Below, piece after piece: positions 1 to 9,531 of a stretch of 35,554 nt of DNA. Within the stretch, counting starts at the first letter, position 1. Every line of letters starts with the position of its first letter. Source of the stretch: Rhodoferax sp. (GTDB lineage: Bacteria > Pseudomonadota > Gammaproteobacteria > Burkholderiales > Burkholderiaceae_C). The notes beneath the pieces are model-generated. The model was not told the origin of the DNA and did not search any database. It worked only from the letters and a program-made list of their open reading frames with translations. The stretch is taken from positions 1 through 35,554 of the forward strand of contig NZ_JAABQC010000018.1 in NCBI RefSeq assembly GCF_011391645.1, written 5' to 3'. The position numbers were made by a program, and so were the translations under genes.

Positions 1-884
1 CACAGGGCGCTGGTGGGCAGCTTGATGACCGGCGTGCCGGCGTGCTGCAGCGCGGCTGGCAACACCGACACCGTGCTGCCCAGCGGCAGGTTGGCATCGG
101 ACTGCAGCGCCACCTTGACCGCGAAGGTGCGGGTGACGGGGTCGGCGCTGGCGGACACTTCGCGCACCACGCCGGTGAGCGAGGTGGCGCTGGACCAGAC
201 CCGCACCTGGGCCGGTGTGCCCGGCCGGATGGCAGCCACCTTGTCTTCAGGCACCGAAAACACCACGTCGCGCGCGCCGTCCTGGGCCAGGTGCAGCACC
301 GGCGCGCCGGCCGCCACCACCTGGCCGCGCTCGGCCAGCACGGCGGTGACCACGCCGGGCGCATCGGCGTGCAGGGTGGCGTAGCCGGCCTGGTTGCCCT
401 GGCTTGAGAGTTGCGCCTGCGCCTGGTCGAGCTGCGCCTGCGCCGACTGCAAGACGGCAGCGCGCCGCTCCAGTTCTGCGGCGCCAATGAAGTTCTGGTT
501 GTTGAGCTCGGTGTAGCGCTTGAGGTCGGCCGCCGCCAGATCGCGGTTGGTGCGCGCGGCGGCCAGCTGGGCCCGCGCGGCATCGGTGGCGAGCTTGAGA
601 TCTTGCGGGTCGAGCTGGGCCAGCAATTGCCCGGCGCTGACGTGCTGGCCGAGCTCTGCGGGGCGGCTCAGCAGCTTGCCACCGACCCTGAAACCCAAGC
701 GCGATTCGACCCGGGCGCGCACCTCGCCGGCGTATTCGAGCGTGCCGCTGCTGCCTTGCAGGGCGACCGTGATCACCTTCACAGAACGGATCGGCTCGGG
801 CGGTGGCGCGGGCTTGGAACAGGCGGCCAGGAGTGCCGAAAAAACAAGGGCAGACCCCAGTTTAAGGGCTGGAAAATAACGCAT
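1..884 (-). CDS. RND efflux periplasmic adaptor subunit (membrane fusion lipoprotein), partial
   Basis: This is the AcrA/MexA-type adaptor that links an inner-membrane RND pump to an outer-membrane channel. About 294 residues are visible from the ATG at 884; the 3' end lies beyond the window. The N-terminus is a lipoprotein signal ending in LLAAC, so Cys22 would be lipidated. The first half-lipoyl segment (GEVRARVESRLGFRVGGKLL) comes next. An Ala/Gln-rich alpha-hairpin follows (around ARAQLAAARTNRDLAAADL and LERRAAVLQSAQAQLDQAQA), then the second lipoyl half (LHADAPGVVTAVLAERGQVV) and the start of the beta-barrel. The pump gene would be expected downstream, outside the window. The palindrome at 948-975 lies 64 bp upstream and is a likely repressor site. 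The family is clear; the transported substrate cannot be told. Confidence 0.9.
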   Translation of the reverse strand, partial: MRYFPALKLGSALVFSALLAACSKPAPPPEPIRSVKVITVALQGSSGTLEYAGEVRARVESRLGFRVGGKLLSRPAELGQHVSAGQLLAQLDPQDLKLATDAARAQLAAARTNRDLAAADLKRYTELNNQNFIGAAELERRAAVLQSAQAQLDQAQAQLSSQGNQAGYATLHADAPGVVTAVLAERGQVVAAGAPVLHLAQDGARDVVFSVPEDKVAAIRPGTPAQVRVWSSATSLTGVVREVSASADPVTRTFAVKVALQSDANLPLGSTVSVLPAALQHAGTPVIKLPTSAL

Positions 885-947
885 TTTTATTCTTTCCCAG
901 TGAAAAAGGGGACCGCCCGGCGCTTGCCTCAGGGGGAGTGCTTCGGC

Positions 948-975
948 ATTTTAATAACCAAATGGTTATTAAAAT
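948..975. promoter_or_regulatory. 28-bp palindromic operator between efflux gene and zapB
   Basis: Two perfect 13-bp arms (ATTTTAATAACCA and TGGTTATTAAAAT) flank a 2-nt centre. The core TAACCA-AA-TGGTTA resembles operators bound by TetR-family repressors of RND efflux operons (family knowledge). The site lies 64 bp upstream of the efflux adaptor start and 30 bp upstream of the zapB-like start. It could therefore control the efflux operon and possibly affect the divergent cell-division genes. No regulator gene is in view; it may lie beyond the left edge. Confidence 0.75.
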
Positions 976-1004
976 CAGCCAGCACAATCCTACAATGTTC
1001 GCCT

Positions 1005-1250
1005 ATGTCAGACCTGACCCCCATTGACCAAATTGCTGAACGGGTTGAGCGCTTGTTGTTGCGCCACGAAGAACTCAAACGCACCAATGCCCTGCTTTAC
1101 AAGGAAATTGAGACGCTGACGCAAGAACGCGACTCTCTTAAATCCCGCCTGAGCGCGGCGCGCGCGCGCGTTGAAGCGCTGCTGGCGCGCTTGCCCGACA
1201 GTGGCAACCCCAATGCCGCCCCCTTGAACCCCTCGCGAGGTAACCCATGA
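1005..1250 (+). CDS. zapB: Small coiled-coil protein, ZapB-like, upstream of zapA
   Basis: This 81-residue protein is almost entirely helical. Residues about 5-62 form a charged Leu/Glu/Arg-rich coiled coil (HEELKRTNALLYKEIETLTQ), and the tail is short and Pro/Asn-rich. Short coiled-coil proteins of this type precede zapA in beta- and gammaproteobacteria and are treated as ZapB-like or TIGR02449-like partners in Z-ring organisation. That role is inferred from position and shape. The start at 1005 is the only usable one: no ATG, GTG or TTG lies closely upstream in frame. It has no visible Shine-Dalgarno sequence. The stop overlaps the zapA start (ATGA), so the two are translationally coupled. 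Confidence 0.75.
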   Translation: MSDLTPIDQIAERVERLLLRHEELKRTNALLYKEIETLTQERDSLKSRLSAARARVEALLARLPDSGNPNAAPLNPSRGNP

Positions 1251-1567
1251 AGCAGATCGAGGTTCAGATCATGGGGCAAAGTTATTTGCTGGGCTGCCCC
1301 GAGGGCGGCGAGGCCCGGCTGCTGAATGTGGTGGCCCGCGTGGACGAGGCCATGTGCAAGATCCGCGAAGCCGGCAAGGTTCGCACGCGCGACCGGATTG
1401 CCGTGCTGGCGGCGCTCAACATGGCGTTTGACACGCCCGAGCAGCCTGGCTCCCCGGCGCCGGAAGCGCGGGTGGTGGCAATGCCGCAGCCCGAAGAAGC
1501 CATCAAGGCCAGGCAATTGCTCAATCGCCTGGACGCCGCGCTGGGCAGCGAAGGCCAGCTGATTTAA
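1247..1567 (+). CDS. zapA: Cell division protein ZapA
   Basis: ZapA binds FtsZ in the cytoplasm and bundles its filaments at the division site. The protein has 106 residues, the usual length. The N-terminus reads MKQIEVQIMGQSYLLGCPEG and is followed by the typical LLNVVARVDEAMCKIREAGKVRTRDRIAVLAALNMAFD region (described here in parts: the beta-strand start, then a long helix). The C-terminal part is a coiled coil that dimerises. A GAGG ribosome binding site lies about 7 nt before the ATG, inside the upstream gene, and the ATGA overlap couples the pair. In many relatives a 6S RNA gene follows zapA. Here the stop is only 13 nt from the end of the convergent gene, so there is no room for one. 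Confidence 0.93.
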   Translation: MKQIEVQIMGQSYLLGCPEGGEARLLNVVARVDEAMCKIREAGKVRTRDRIAVLAALNMAFDTPEQPGSPAPEARVVAMPQPEEAIKARQLLNRLDAALGSEGQLI

Positions 1568-1580
1568 CGCCAGCCGGCTC

Positions 1581-4547
<2,967 letters not shown>

Positions 4548-4551
4548 TCAC

Positions 4552-4569
4552 TATGCAACCCGTTGCACA
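4552..4569. promoter_or_regulatory. PadR-type operator 1
   Basis: The sequence TATGCAAC-CC-GTTGCACA is an inverted repeat with 8-bp arms, a 2-nt centre and one mismatch. It overlaps the predicted transcription start of the fused dienoyl-CoA gene and touches its -10 box (4569-4574). It matches operator 2, which lies exactly 39 bp away. The assignment to the adjacent PadR regulator is inferred from position and from the ATGCAAC/GTTGCAT form. Confidence 0.75.
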
Positions 4570-4597
4570 GTTTAGGAGAACTCAAAAAATTATGCAA
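4569..4597 (-). promoter_or_regulatory. Predicted sigma70 promoter of the fused dienoyl-CoA gene
   Basis: Read on the minus strand, there is a -35 box TTGCAT (4597-4592), a 17-nt spacer and a -10 box TAAACT (4574-4569). Transcription would start near 4562, inside operator 1. The -35 box lies inside operator 2. The spacing is ideal and the hexamers are moderately close to consensus. Confidence 0.55.
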
Positions 4598-4608
4598 CTG
4601 GTTGCATA
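4591..4608. promoter_or_regulatory. PadR-type operator 2 (perfect palindrome)
   Basis: The sequence TATGCAAC-TG-GTTGCATA has perfect 8-bp arms. It contains the -35 hexamers of both predicted divergent promoters, so one bound dimer could block both directions. It ends 29 bp before the PadR start codon. Confidence 0.8.
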
Positions 4609-4630
4609 GAGTGTTTTCCCCAATTAGACT
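4602..4630 (+). promoter_or_regulatory. Predicted sigma70 promoter of the padR-family gene
   Basis: A -35 box TTGCAT (4602-4607), a 17-nt spacer and a -10 box TAGACT (4625-4630) lie just upstream of the ATG at 4638. Initiation near 4637 would leave almost no leader, which weakens this call. The -35 box lies within operator 2, which would give autoregulation. Confidence 0.4.
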
Positions 4631-4637
4631 CGTTGCC

Positions 4638-5165
4638 ATGGCCTTGTCACACGCGCTCCTGACCTCCCTGCTGGAAAAATCATCCTCCGGCTACGACCTG
4701 GCGCGCCGGTTTGACAAGTCGATCGGCTTTTTCTGGCACGCCACGCACCAGCAGATTTACCGCGAGCTTGGCCGCATGGAGGCGGCGGGCTGGATTGAGT
4801 CGAGCAGCGCGCCCGACGCCGGCAAAACCCGCAAGCGCATCTACCGGGTGCTGCCCGCCGGGCAGGCAGAACTGCTGCGCTGGGCCGCCGAGCCCTCGAA
4901 CGATATGGATTTGCGCGACGAATTCATGGTGCGACTGCGCGCCGATGCAGCGCTGGGCTCGCTGGGGCTGGCCCCCGAACTGGAGCGCAGCATTGCGCAG
5001 CATGAAGAGAAACTGGCGCTTTACCGCGAGATTGAGCAACGCGATTTTGCCGAGCCCGACAAGCTTTCACGCGCTGCGCGGATTCACCACATGATTCTGA
5101 AAAAGGGAATTTTGTACGAGGAGAATTCGATTGCGTGGGCGCGGGAGATGCTGGGGGTGCTGTAG
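4638..5165 (+). CDS. PadR-family transcriptional regulator
   Basis: This 175-residue protein has a PadR winged helix at residues about 5-80 (LLEKSSSGYDLARRFDKSI, then HQQIYRELGRMEAAGWIES and RKRIYRVLPAGQAEL). A C-terminal Vir-type helical dimerisation region follows (about 90-170), as in the PadR/Vir subgroup. PadR proteins are usually ligand-responsive repressors. The gene is divergent from the fused dienoyl-CoA enzyme, and two matching palindromes lie between them, so that gene and padR itself are the likely targets. The start at 4638 fits the domain; the same frame is open for about 2 kb upstream only as antisense shadow of the neighbouring gene. The TAG stop belongs to the adjacent REP element, so the native C-terminus may have been altered. 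The inducer is unknown; an acyl-CoA is a guess from context. Confidence 0.9.
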   Translation: MALSHALLTSLLEKSSSGYDLARRFDKSIGFFWHATHQQIYRELGRMEAAGWIESSSAPDAGKTRKRIYRVLPAGQAELLRWAAEPSNDMDLRDEFMVRLRADAALGSLGLAPELERSIAQHEEKLALYREIEQRDFAEPDKLSRAARIHHMILKKGILYEENSIAWAREMLGVL

Positions 5166-5228
5166 GAGTCGCGCCCTCGCGACGAAGGCTGTTTTGAATT
5201 CATTCGCGGCGGGGGCGCCGCTCCTACA
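5161..5228. repeat. Inverted pair of GTAG-type REP hairpins (BIME)
   Basis: Two 26-nt arms (5161-5186 and 5203-5228) are inverted copies matching at 21 of 26 positions. Each starts with TGTAGGAG and holds its own hairpin: GTCGCG-CCCT-CGCGAC on the left and GCGGCG-GGGG-CGCCGC on the right. Several differences between copies are compensatory within the stems. A GTAG at the foot of a GC-rich hairpin is the hallmark of REP elements mobilised by RAYT (TnpA_REP) transposases (family knowledge). The TAG in each GTAG is the stop codon of the adjoining gene. The structure may also end transcription in both directions. I see no other copy and no RAYT gene in the window. Confidence 0.85.
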
Positions 5229-5607
5229 GGCGGCTGACCAGCACCACGGTCAGGACCAGCAGCCAGGCGGCCAGCCAAAGTGTGCGCACCCGGTTGGCTT
5301 CGACCCGCTTGATGAGTTGCGTGTTCTGGTTGGCCAGCGACTGGATCAACTCGCTGGATGCCAGCATTTGCTGGTGCAGGTCGGCCACCGCCACCTCCAG
5401 GCTGGCAACCCGGACCTGCAGGTCTGCCACGGCAGAGGGCCCTGACCCGAGCACGACGTCAGCGGCGGGCCTGACAGGCACCACCACCGCAGGTTTTTTA
5501 CCAACGCTTTGCCACAGTTTTTTTGCCCCGCTCGCCACCTTGGGGGCGTTTTCAATCACGTCGCCCCAAGGCACCAATTTCAACACTGTCAGCCAGCCGA
5601 TCGCCAT
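5224..5607 (-). CDS. Hypothetical tail-anchored coiled-coil membrane protein
   Basis: I do not recognise a named family for this 127-residue protein. Residues 1-38 are an amphipathic, partly basic region (MAIGWLTVLKLVPWGDVIEN, then GAKKLWQSVGKKP). Residues about 60-103 form a predicted helix or coiled coil (LQVRVASLEVAVADLHQQML, ELIQSLANQNTQLIKRVEAN). Residues about 108-125 are a single C-terminal membrane segment (TLWLAAWLLVLTVVLVSRL). The start is well supported: AAGGAG lies 8 nt before the ATG. The TAG stop lies in the right-hand REP arm, so the last residues could have been set by REP insertion. A partly palindromic AGGCT-TT-AGCCT (5627-5638) lies 20 bp upstream. It stands alone between convergent padR and divergent ribBA. 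No function can be assigned. Confidence 0.8.
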   Translation of the reverse strand: MAIGWLTVLKLVPWGDVIENAPKVASGAKKLWQSVGKKPAVVVPVRPAADVVLGSGPSAVADLQVRVASLEVAVADLHQQMLASSELIQSLANQNTQLIKRVEANRVRTLWLAAWLLVLTVVLVSRL

Positions 5608-5750
5608 TGTTTCACTCCTTGGTAGAAGGCTTTAGCCTAACTTAAACCACAATCCCCGATAATCCGAGGGTTGGCCATGGTGCTCGAAATAGTTCGACCA
5701 AGCGCGCCATGGCTCTGCACTTTTAACCAAATTCCATCTCCCACCACTTC

Positions 5751-6866
5751 ATGACACAGTCACATTTGCCAGGCATTTCCCCCATTGAAGACATCGTAGC
5801 CGACCTGCGCGATGGTCGCATGGTCATTCTGGTTGACGAAGAAGACCGCGAAAACGAGGGTGACCTGATCATGGCGGCAGAGCATGTGACGGCCGAGGCT
5901 GTCAACTTCATGGCCCGTTTTGGCCGCGGCCTGATCTGCCTGACACTCACCCGCGAGCGCTGCGAACTGCTGCAGTTGCCGCCCATGACGGTGCGCAACG
6001 GCGACAAAAAAGGCACCGCTTTTACCGTCTCGATTGAAGCTGCCGAGGGCGTCACCACCGGCATTTCAGCCGCCGACCGGGCGCAGACCATTCAGGTCGC
6101 GGTGGCCCGCAACGCCAAACCCGATGATCTGGTGCAACCCGGCCATATCTTCCCGCTCCAGGCAGTCGAAGGCGGGGTGCTGATGCGCGCCGGCCACACC
6201 GAGGCCGGGTGCGACCTGGCGGCCATGGCCGGCTGCACACCGGCGGCCATGATCTGCGAGATCATGAAAGACGACGGCACCATGGCGCGGCTGCCTGATT
6301 TGCAGGTTTTTGCGGCTGAGCATGGCCTCAAGATTGGCACCATCGCCGACTTGATTCACCACCGCAGCCGCACCGAATCACTGGTGGAGCACATTGGCGC
6401 GCGGCCATTCCACACCGCCTTTGGCGAATTCACGGCCCATGCCTACAAGGACAAAACGGCGCACGGCGTGCATCTGGCACTGGTCAAGGGTCAATGGGAT
6501 GCGGATGAAGCCGTGCTGGCCCGCGTGCATGAGCCGCTGTCGGTGCTTGACGCGCTGGAGGTGGGCCGCACCATGCACTCCTGGAGTCTGGATGCCAGCC
6601 TGAAAAAGGTGGCCGACGAAGGCAAGGGTGTGGTGGTGTTTTTGAACTGCGGTGAGAGCGGCGAGCAGTTGCTGTCGCAGTTTGATGGCACAGCCAGGGC
6701 CAGCCACGGCCCGGCGCGCGGCCAGATGGACCTGCGCACCTACGGCGTCGGCGCCCAGATTTTGCGTGAATGCGGCGTGCACAAGATGAAGCTGCTGGGC
6801 AACCCGCGGCGCATGCCCAGCATGACCGGTTACGGTCTTGAGATTGTGGGTTATGTGAAGCCCTGA
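5751..6866 (+). CDS. ribBA: 3,4-dihydroxy-2-butanone-4-phosphate synthase with degenerate GTP cyclohydrolase II-like domain
   Basis: The N-terminal half (about 10-205) makes 3,4-dihydroxy-2-butanone 4-phosphate from ribulose 5-phosphate for riboflavin synthesis. The acidic metal/substrate loop [10 protein letters not shown] is at 29-38, with TTGISAADR near 102-110 and RAGHTEA at 146-152. The C-terminal half (about 212-371) is GTP cyclohydrolase II-like, with YGVGAQIL and KLLGNPRRM present. It lacks the SECLTGD...RCDCG block that supplies the zinc cysteines of active RibA: the aligned stretch reads [20 protein letters not shown]. Cyclohydrolase activity is therefore unlikely and a separate ribA is expected elsewhere. 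ribH follows after 44 nt. I see no Shine-Dalgarno sequence before the ATG and no FMN riboswitch in the 143-nt gap upstream. Confidence 0.93.
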   Translation: MTQSHLPGISPIEDIVADLRDGRMVILVDEEDRENEGDLIMAAEHVTAEAVNFMARFGRGLICLTLTRERCELLQLPPMTVRNGDKKGTAFTVSIEAAEGVTTGISAADRAQTIQVAVARNAKPDDLVQPGHIFPLQAVEGGVLMRAGHTEAGCDLAAMAGCTPAAMICEIMKDDGTMARLPDLQVFAAEHGLKIGTIADLIHHRSRTESLVEHIGARPFHTAFGEFTAHAYKDKTAHGVHLALVKGQWDADEAVLARVHEPLSVLDALEVGRTMHSWSLDASLKKVADEGKGVVVFLNCGESGEQLLSQFDGTARASHGPARGQMDLRTYGVGAQILRECGVHKMKLLGNPRRMPSMTGYGLEIVGYVKP

Positions 6867-6910
6867 CCGTCATCACCCGAATCACCCGACCCACCCATCA
6901 GGAAAACACC

Positions 6911-7387
6911 ATGCTGATTGCAGACCAAGGCACGCTGGATGCCACCGACCGCCGCCTGAACGGCAAGAACCTCACCATAGGCATCGTGCAGGCGCGTTTT
7001 AACGCCGGCGTGACCAACGCGCTGGCCGACGCCTGCAAGGCCGAACTGCTGGCTTTGGGCGTGGATGAGAAAAACATCACCCTGGTGCAAGTGCCGGGCG
7101 CGCTGGAAATTCCGGTGGCGCTGCAGGCGCTGGCCGAGCAGCTCAAGTACCACGCGCTGGTGGCACTTGGGTGCATCATTCGCGGTGAAACCTACCACTT
7201 TGAGCTGGTGGCCAACGAGTCCGGGGCCAGTGTCAGCCGGATTGCGCTGGACTACCAGATCCCGATCGCCAACGCCATTCTGACCACCGAAAACATGGAC
7301 CAGGCGGTGGCCCGGCAAACCGACAAGGGCTGCGATGCGGCCCGTGTGGCCGTTGAGATGGCCAACTTACTGGAAGAAATTGAATGA
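6911..7387 (+). CDS. ribH: 6,7-dimethyl-8-ribityllumazine synthase
   Basis: Lumazine synthase condenses 5-amino-6-ribitylamino-uracil with the butanone phosphate made by RibB, giving the precursor of riboflavin. The protein has 158 residues, normal length, and forms icosahedral or pentameric shells in its family. Visible motifs are ARFN at 28-31, the phosphate/substrate region VPGALEIP at 61-68, and [12 protein letters not shown] with the catalytic histidine at 96. The C-terminal region reads [11 protein letters not shown], then [20 protein letters not shown] lies about 9 nt before the ATG. It follows ribBA and overlaps nusB by 4 nt (ATGA). Confidence 0.97.
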   Translation: MLIADQGTLDATDRRLNGKNLTIGIVQARFNAGVTNALADACKAELLALGVDEKNITLVQVPGALEIPVALQALAEQLKYHALVALGCIIRGETYHFELVANESGASVSRIALDYQIPIANAILTTENMDQAVARQTDKGCDAARVAVEMANLLEEIE

Positions 7388-7914
7388 GCGAATCTAGCCA
7401 CCCAAGCCCCTCCACCCGGCCACCGCGCCAGTCGCGCAAGGGCCTGACCAACACCGGCGTGCGCAAGGCCGCCAGCAAGTCCGACCGCTCCCGCGCGCGC
7501 GAATTTGCGGTGCAGGCGCTGTACCAGGTGCTGGTGGGCAAGAACGATGTGGCGGCTGTGGACGCCTTTACCCGCGATCTGGCGGGGTTCAACAAGGCCG
7601 ACAGCGTGCATTTTGATGCCCTGCTGCGCGGCTGTGCCGAGCAGGCCGAGGCGCTGGACGCGCTGATCCTGCCGCTGCTGGACCGCAAGCTCAGTGAAAT
7701 CTCGCCGGTGGAGCACGCGGTGATGTGGATTGGCGCCTACGAGCTGCAGCACTGCCTGGACGTGCCCTGGCGCGTGGCGCTCAACGAATGTGTGGAACTG
7801 GCCAAGGAGTTTGGCGGCACCGACGGCCACAAGTATGTGAACGGCGTGCTCAACGGCCTGGCCCGGCAACTGCGCCAGGCCGAGGTGGCCGCCGACCCGG
7901 GTGCCGCGCGTTAG
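7384..7914 (+). CDS. nusB: Transcription antitermination factor NusB
   Basis: NusB binds boxA RNA together with NusE (S10) and supports antitermination, mainly of rRNA operons. The protein has 176 residues; the all-helical NusB fold covers about 36-168. It opens with [17 protein letters not shown] and carries [20 protein letters not shown] and the conserved [20 protein letters not shown] (VNGVLNGL follows). The first 35 residues are a basic, Ser/Pro-rich extension not found in E. coli NusB; such tails are common in Burkholderiales. The start overlaps the ribH stop (ATGA). The ribH-nusB pairing is widely conserved. Confidence 0.96.
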   Translation: MSESSHPSPSTRPPRQSRKGLTNTGVRKAASKSDRSRAREFAVQALYQVLVGKNDVAAVDAFTRDLAGFNKADSVHFDALLRGCAEQAEALDALILPLLDRKLSEISPVEHAVMWIGAYELQHCLDVPWRVALNECVELAKEFGGTDGHKYVNGVLNGLARQLRQAEVAADPGAAR

Positions 7915-7921
7915 GAAACTG

Positions 7922-9106
7922 ATGCAAATCACCCAACGCGCGCAGCGCATTGAGCCTTTTTATGTGATGGAGGTGGGCAAGGCTGCCCGATTGGTGGCGA
8001 CGCAGGTGGCACAGTCTGACGCGCCGATGATTTTTTTGAACATTGGCGAGCCCGACTTCACCGCGCCACCGCTGGTGCAGGAGGCGGCCGCCCGCGCCAT
8101 CCACGACGGCCTGACCCAATACACCCCGGCCATTGGCCTGCCGGAGTTGCGCGAACGCATCAGCGCCTGGTACCGCAGCCATTTTGGCGTCAGCGTGCCC
8201 GCCAGCCGGATTGTGGTGACTGCCGGTGCCTCGGCCGCCCTGCAACTGGCTTGCCTGGCCCTGATCGAAGCTGGCGACGAGGTGCTGATGTCCGACCCGA
8301 GCTACCCCTGCAACCGGCATTTTGTGTCGGTGGCAGATGGCACGGCGGTGCTGGTCCCGACCACCGCCGAAGAGCGCTTTCAGCTCAGCGCCGACAAGGT
8401 GCTCGGGGCATGGAACCCCCGCACCCGTGGCGTGCTGCTGGCCTCGCCCTCCAACCCGACCGGCACCTCGATTGCGCCCGCTGAACTGCGCCGCATCCAT
8501 GAGCTCGTGCAGGGCCGGGGCGGCATCACCCTGATCGACGAGATCTATCTGGGGCTGAGCCATGACGAAGCCTATGGTCACACCGCGCTGGCGCTGGACG
8601 ACCAGATCATCAGCATCAACAGTTTCAGCAAATACTTCAACATGACCGGCTGGCGGCTGGGCTGGATGGTGGTGCCTGAAGCGCTGGTGCCGGTGATCGA
8701 GCGGCTGGCCCAAAACCTTTTCATCTGCCCCAGCACCATTGCCCAGTACGCGGCGCTGGCCTGTTTTGAGAGCGAGAGCCTGGCCGAGTACGAGCGCCGC
8801 CGCGCCGAGTTCAAGGCCCGGCGCGACTACTTCATCCCGGCGCTCAATGAACTCGGTCTGAGTGTGCCGGTGATGCCCGACGGAGCGTTTTATGCCTGGG
8901 CCGATTGCTCGGCGGCTTGCGCCAGGCTGGGCGTGCAAGGCAGTTGGGACCTGGCTTTTGAGTTGATGCACCGGGCCCATGTGGCGGTCACCCCGGGGCG
9001 CGACTTTGGCCAGTTTGACACCGGGCATTTCATCCGTTTTTCAACAGCCAGTTCGATGCCGCAACTGCGCAGCGCGATCGACCGCCTCAGGGTGTTGCTG
9101 GCATGA
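7922..9106 (+). CDS. PLP-dependent class I/II aminotransferase
   Basis: This is a 394-residue fold-type I aminotransferase. The pyridoxal phosphate lysine is Lys237 in SFSKYFNMTGWRLGW. Other family motifs visible are NIGEPDFTAPP near the N-terminus, VTAGASAALQLA, the substrate/cofactor loop SPSNPTGTS, and IDEIYLGLSHD. The arginine that binds the substrate carboxylate lies in FIRFSTASS near the C-terminus. The ATG at 7922 was preferred to an earlier in-frame codon because AGGA, overlapping the nusB stop, stands 6 nt before it. The stop overlaps ybgC by 4 nt. The family resembles aspartate/alanine-type enzymes, but the amino donor and product cannot be named from sequence. Confidence 0.92.
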   Translation: MQITQRAQRIEPFYVMEVGKAARLVATQVAQSDAPMIFLNIGEPDFTAPPLVQEAAARAIHDGLTQYTPAIGLPELRERISAWYRSHFGVSVPASRIVVTAGASAALQLACLALIEAGDEVLMSDPSYPCNRHFVSVADGTAVLVPTTAEERFQLSADKVLGAWNPRTRGVLLASPSNPTGTSIAPAELRRIHELVQGRGGITLIDEIYLGLSHDEAYGHTALALDDQIISINSFSKYFNMTGWRLGWMVVPEALVPVIERLAQNLFICPSTIAQYAALACFESESLAEYERRRAEFKARRDYFIPALNELGLSVPVMPDGAFYAWADCSAACARLGVQGSWDLAFELMHRAHVAVTPGRDFGQFDTGHFIRFSTASSMPQLRSAIDRLRVLLA

Positions 9107-9531
9107 GCGGGCGGCATTCTGGCAGCGAAACCTTTGGCTGGCCGGTGCGTGTGTACTGGGAAGACACCGATGCCGGCGGCATTGTGTTCTATGCCAACTA
9201 CCTGAAATTTTTCGAGCGCTCGCGCACCGAATGGCTGCGGGCCAGGGGCATCAACCAGCAGGCTCTGCGCGAGGCCACCGGTGGCATGTTTGTGGTGGGC
9301 GATGCGCGGCTGCGCTACCTGAGAAGCGCCAGGCTGGACGATGAACTATTGGTTACAACTTCGCTGCTGGAGGCCGGGCGCGCCTCCATGACAATCCACC
9401 AACAGGCTTTGCTGACCACGCCTGCCGGCCCCGTTTTGCTGTGCGAAGGCACCATCCGGGCCGGGTGGGTCAACGCGGGCAGCTTGAAACCTGCCAGAAT
9501 TCCGCAAAACATCCTGGACTCCCTCACATGA
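9103..9531 (+). CDS. ybgC: Tol-Pal-associated acyl-CoA thioesterase YbgC
   Basis: YbgC is a cytoplasmic hotdog-fold (4HBT) thioesterase acting on acyl-CoA or acyl-ACP and is encoded with the Tol-Pal genes. The protein has 142 residues. The family signature RVYWEDTDAGGIVFYANYLK is at about 16-35, with Asp23 matching the catalytic Asp18 of E. coli YbgC. The E. coli His25 position is Tyr30 here. FFERSRTEWLRARGI follows. The start overlaps the aminotransferase stop (ATGA) and the stop overlaps the tolQ start (ATGA), so translation is coupled through the cluster. Confidence 0.95.
   Translation: MSGRHSGSETFGWPVRVYWEDTDAGGIVFYANYLKFFERSRTEWLRARGINQQALREATGGMFVVGDARLRYLRSARLDDELLVTTSLLEAGRASMTIHQQALLTTPAGPVLLCEGTIRAGWVNAGSLKPARIPQNILDSLT

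Noticed and set aside
1568-1580. 6S RNA gene after zapA
   Set aside because: Common in relatives, but only 13 nt separate zapA from the next gene, and no 6S-like hairpin fits.
5608-5750. FMN riboswitch before ribBA
   Set aside because: None of the conserved FMN-aptamer segments is visible in this gap; only short inverted repeats are present.
7850-9028. Minus-strand open frame of about 390 codons opposite the aminotransferase
   Set aside because: His/Gly/Arg-rich composition typical of antisense frames; the plus-strand gene has full PLP motifs.
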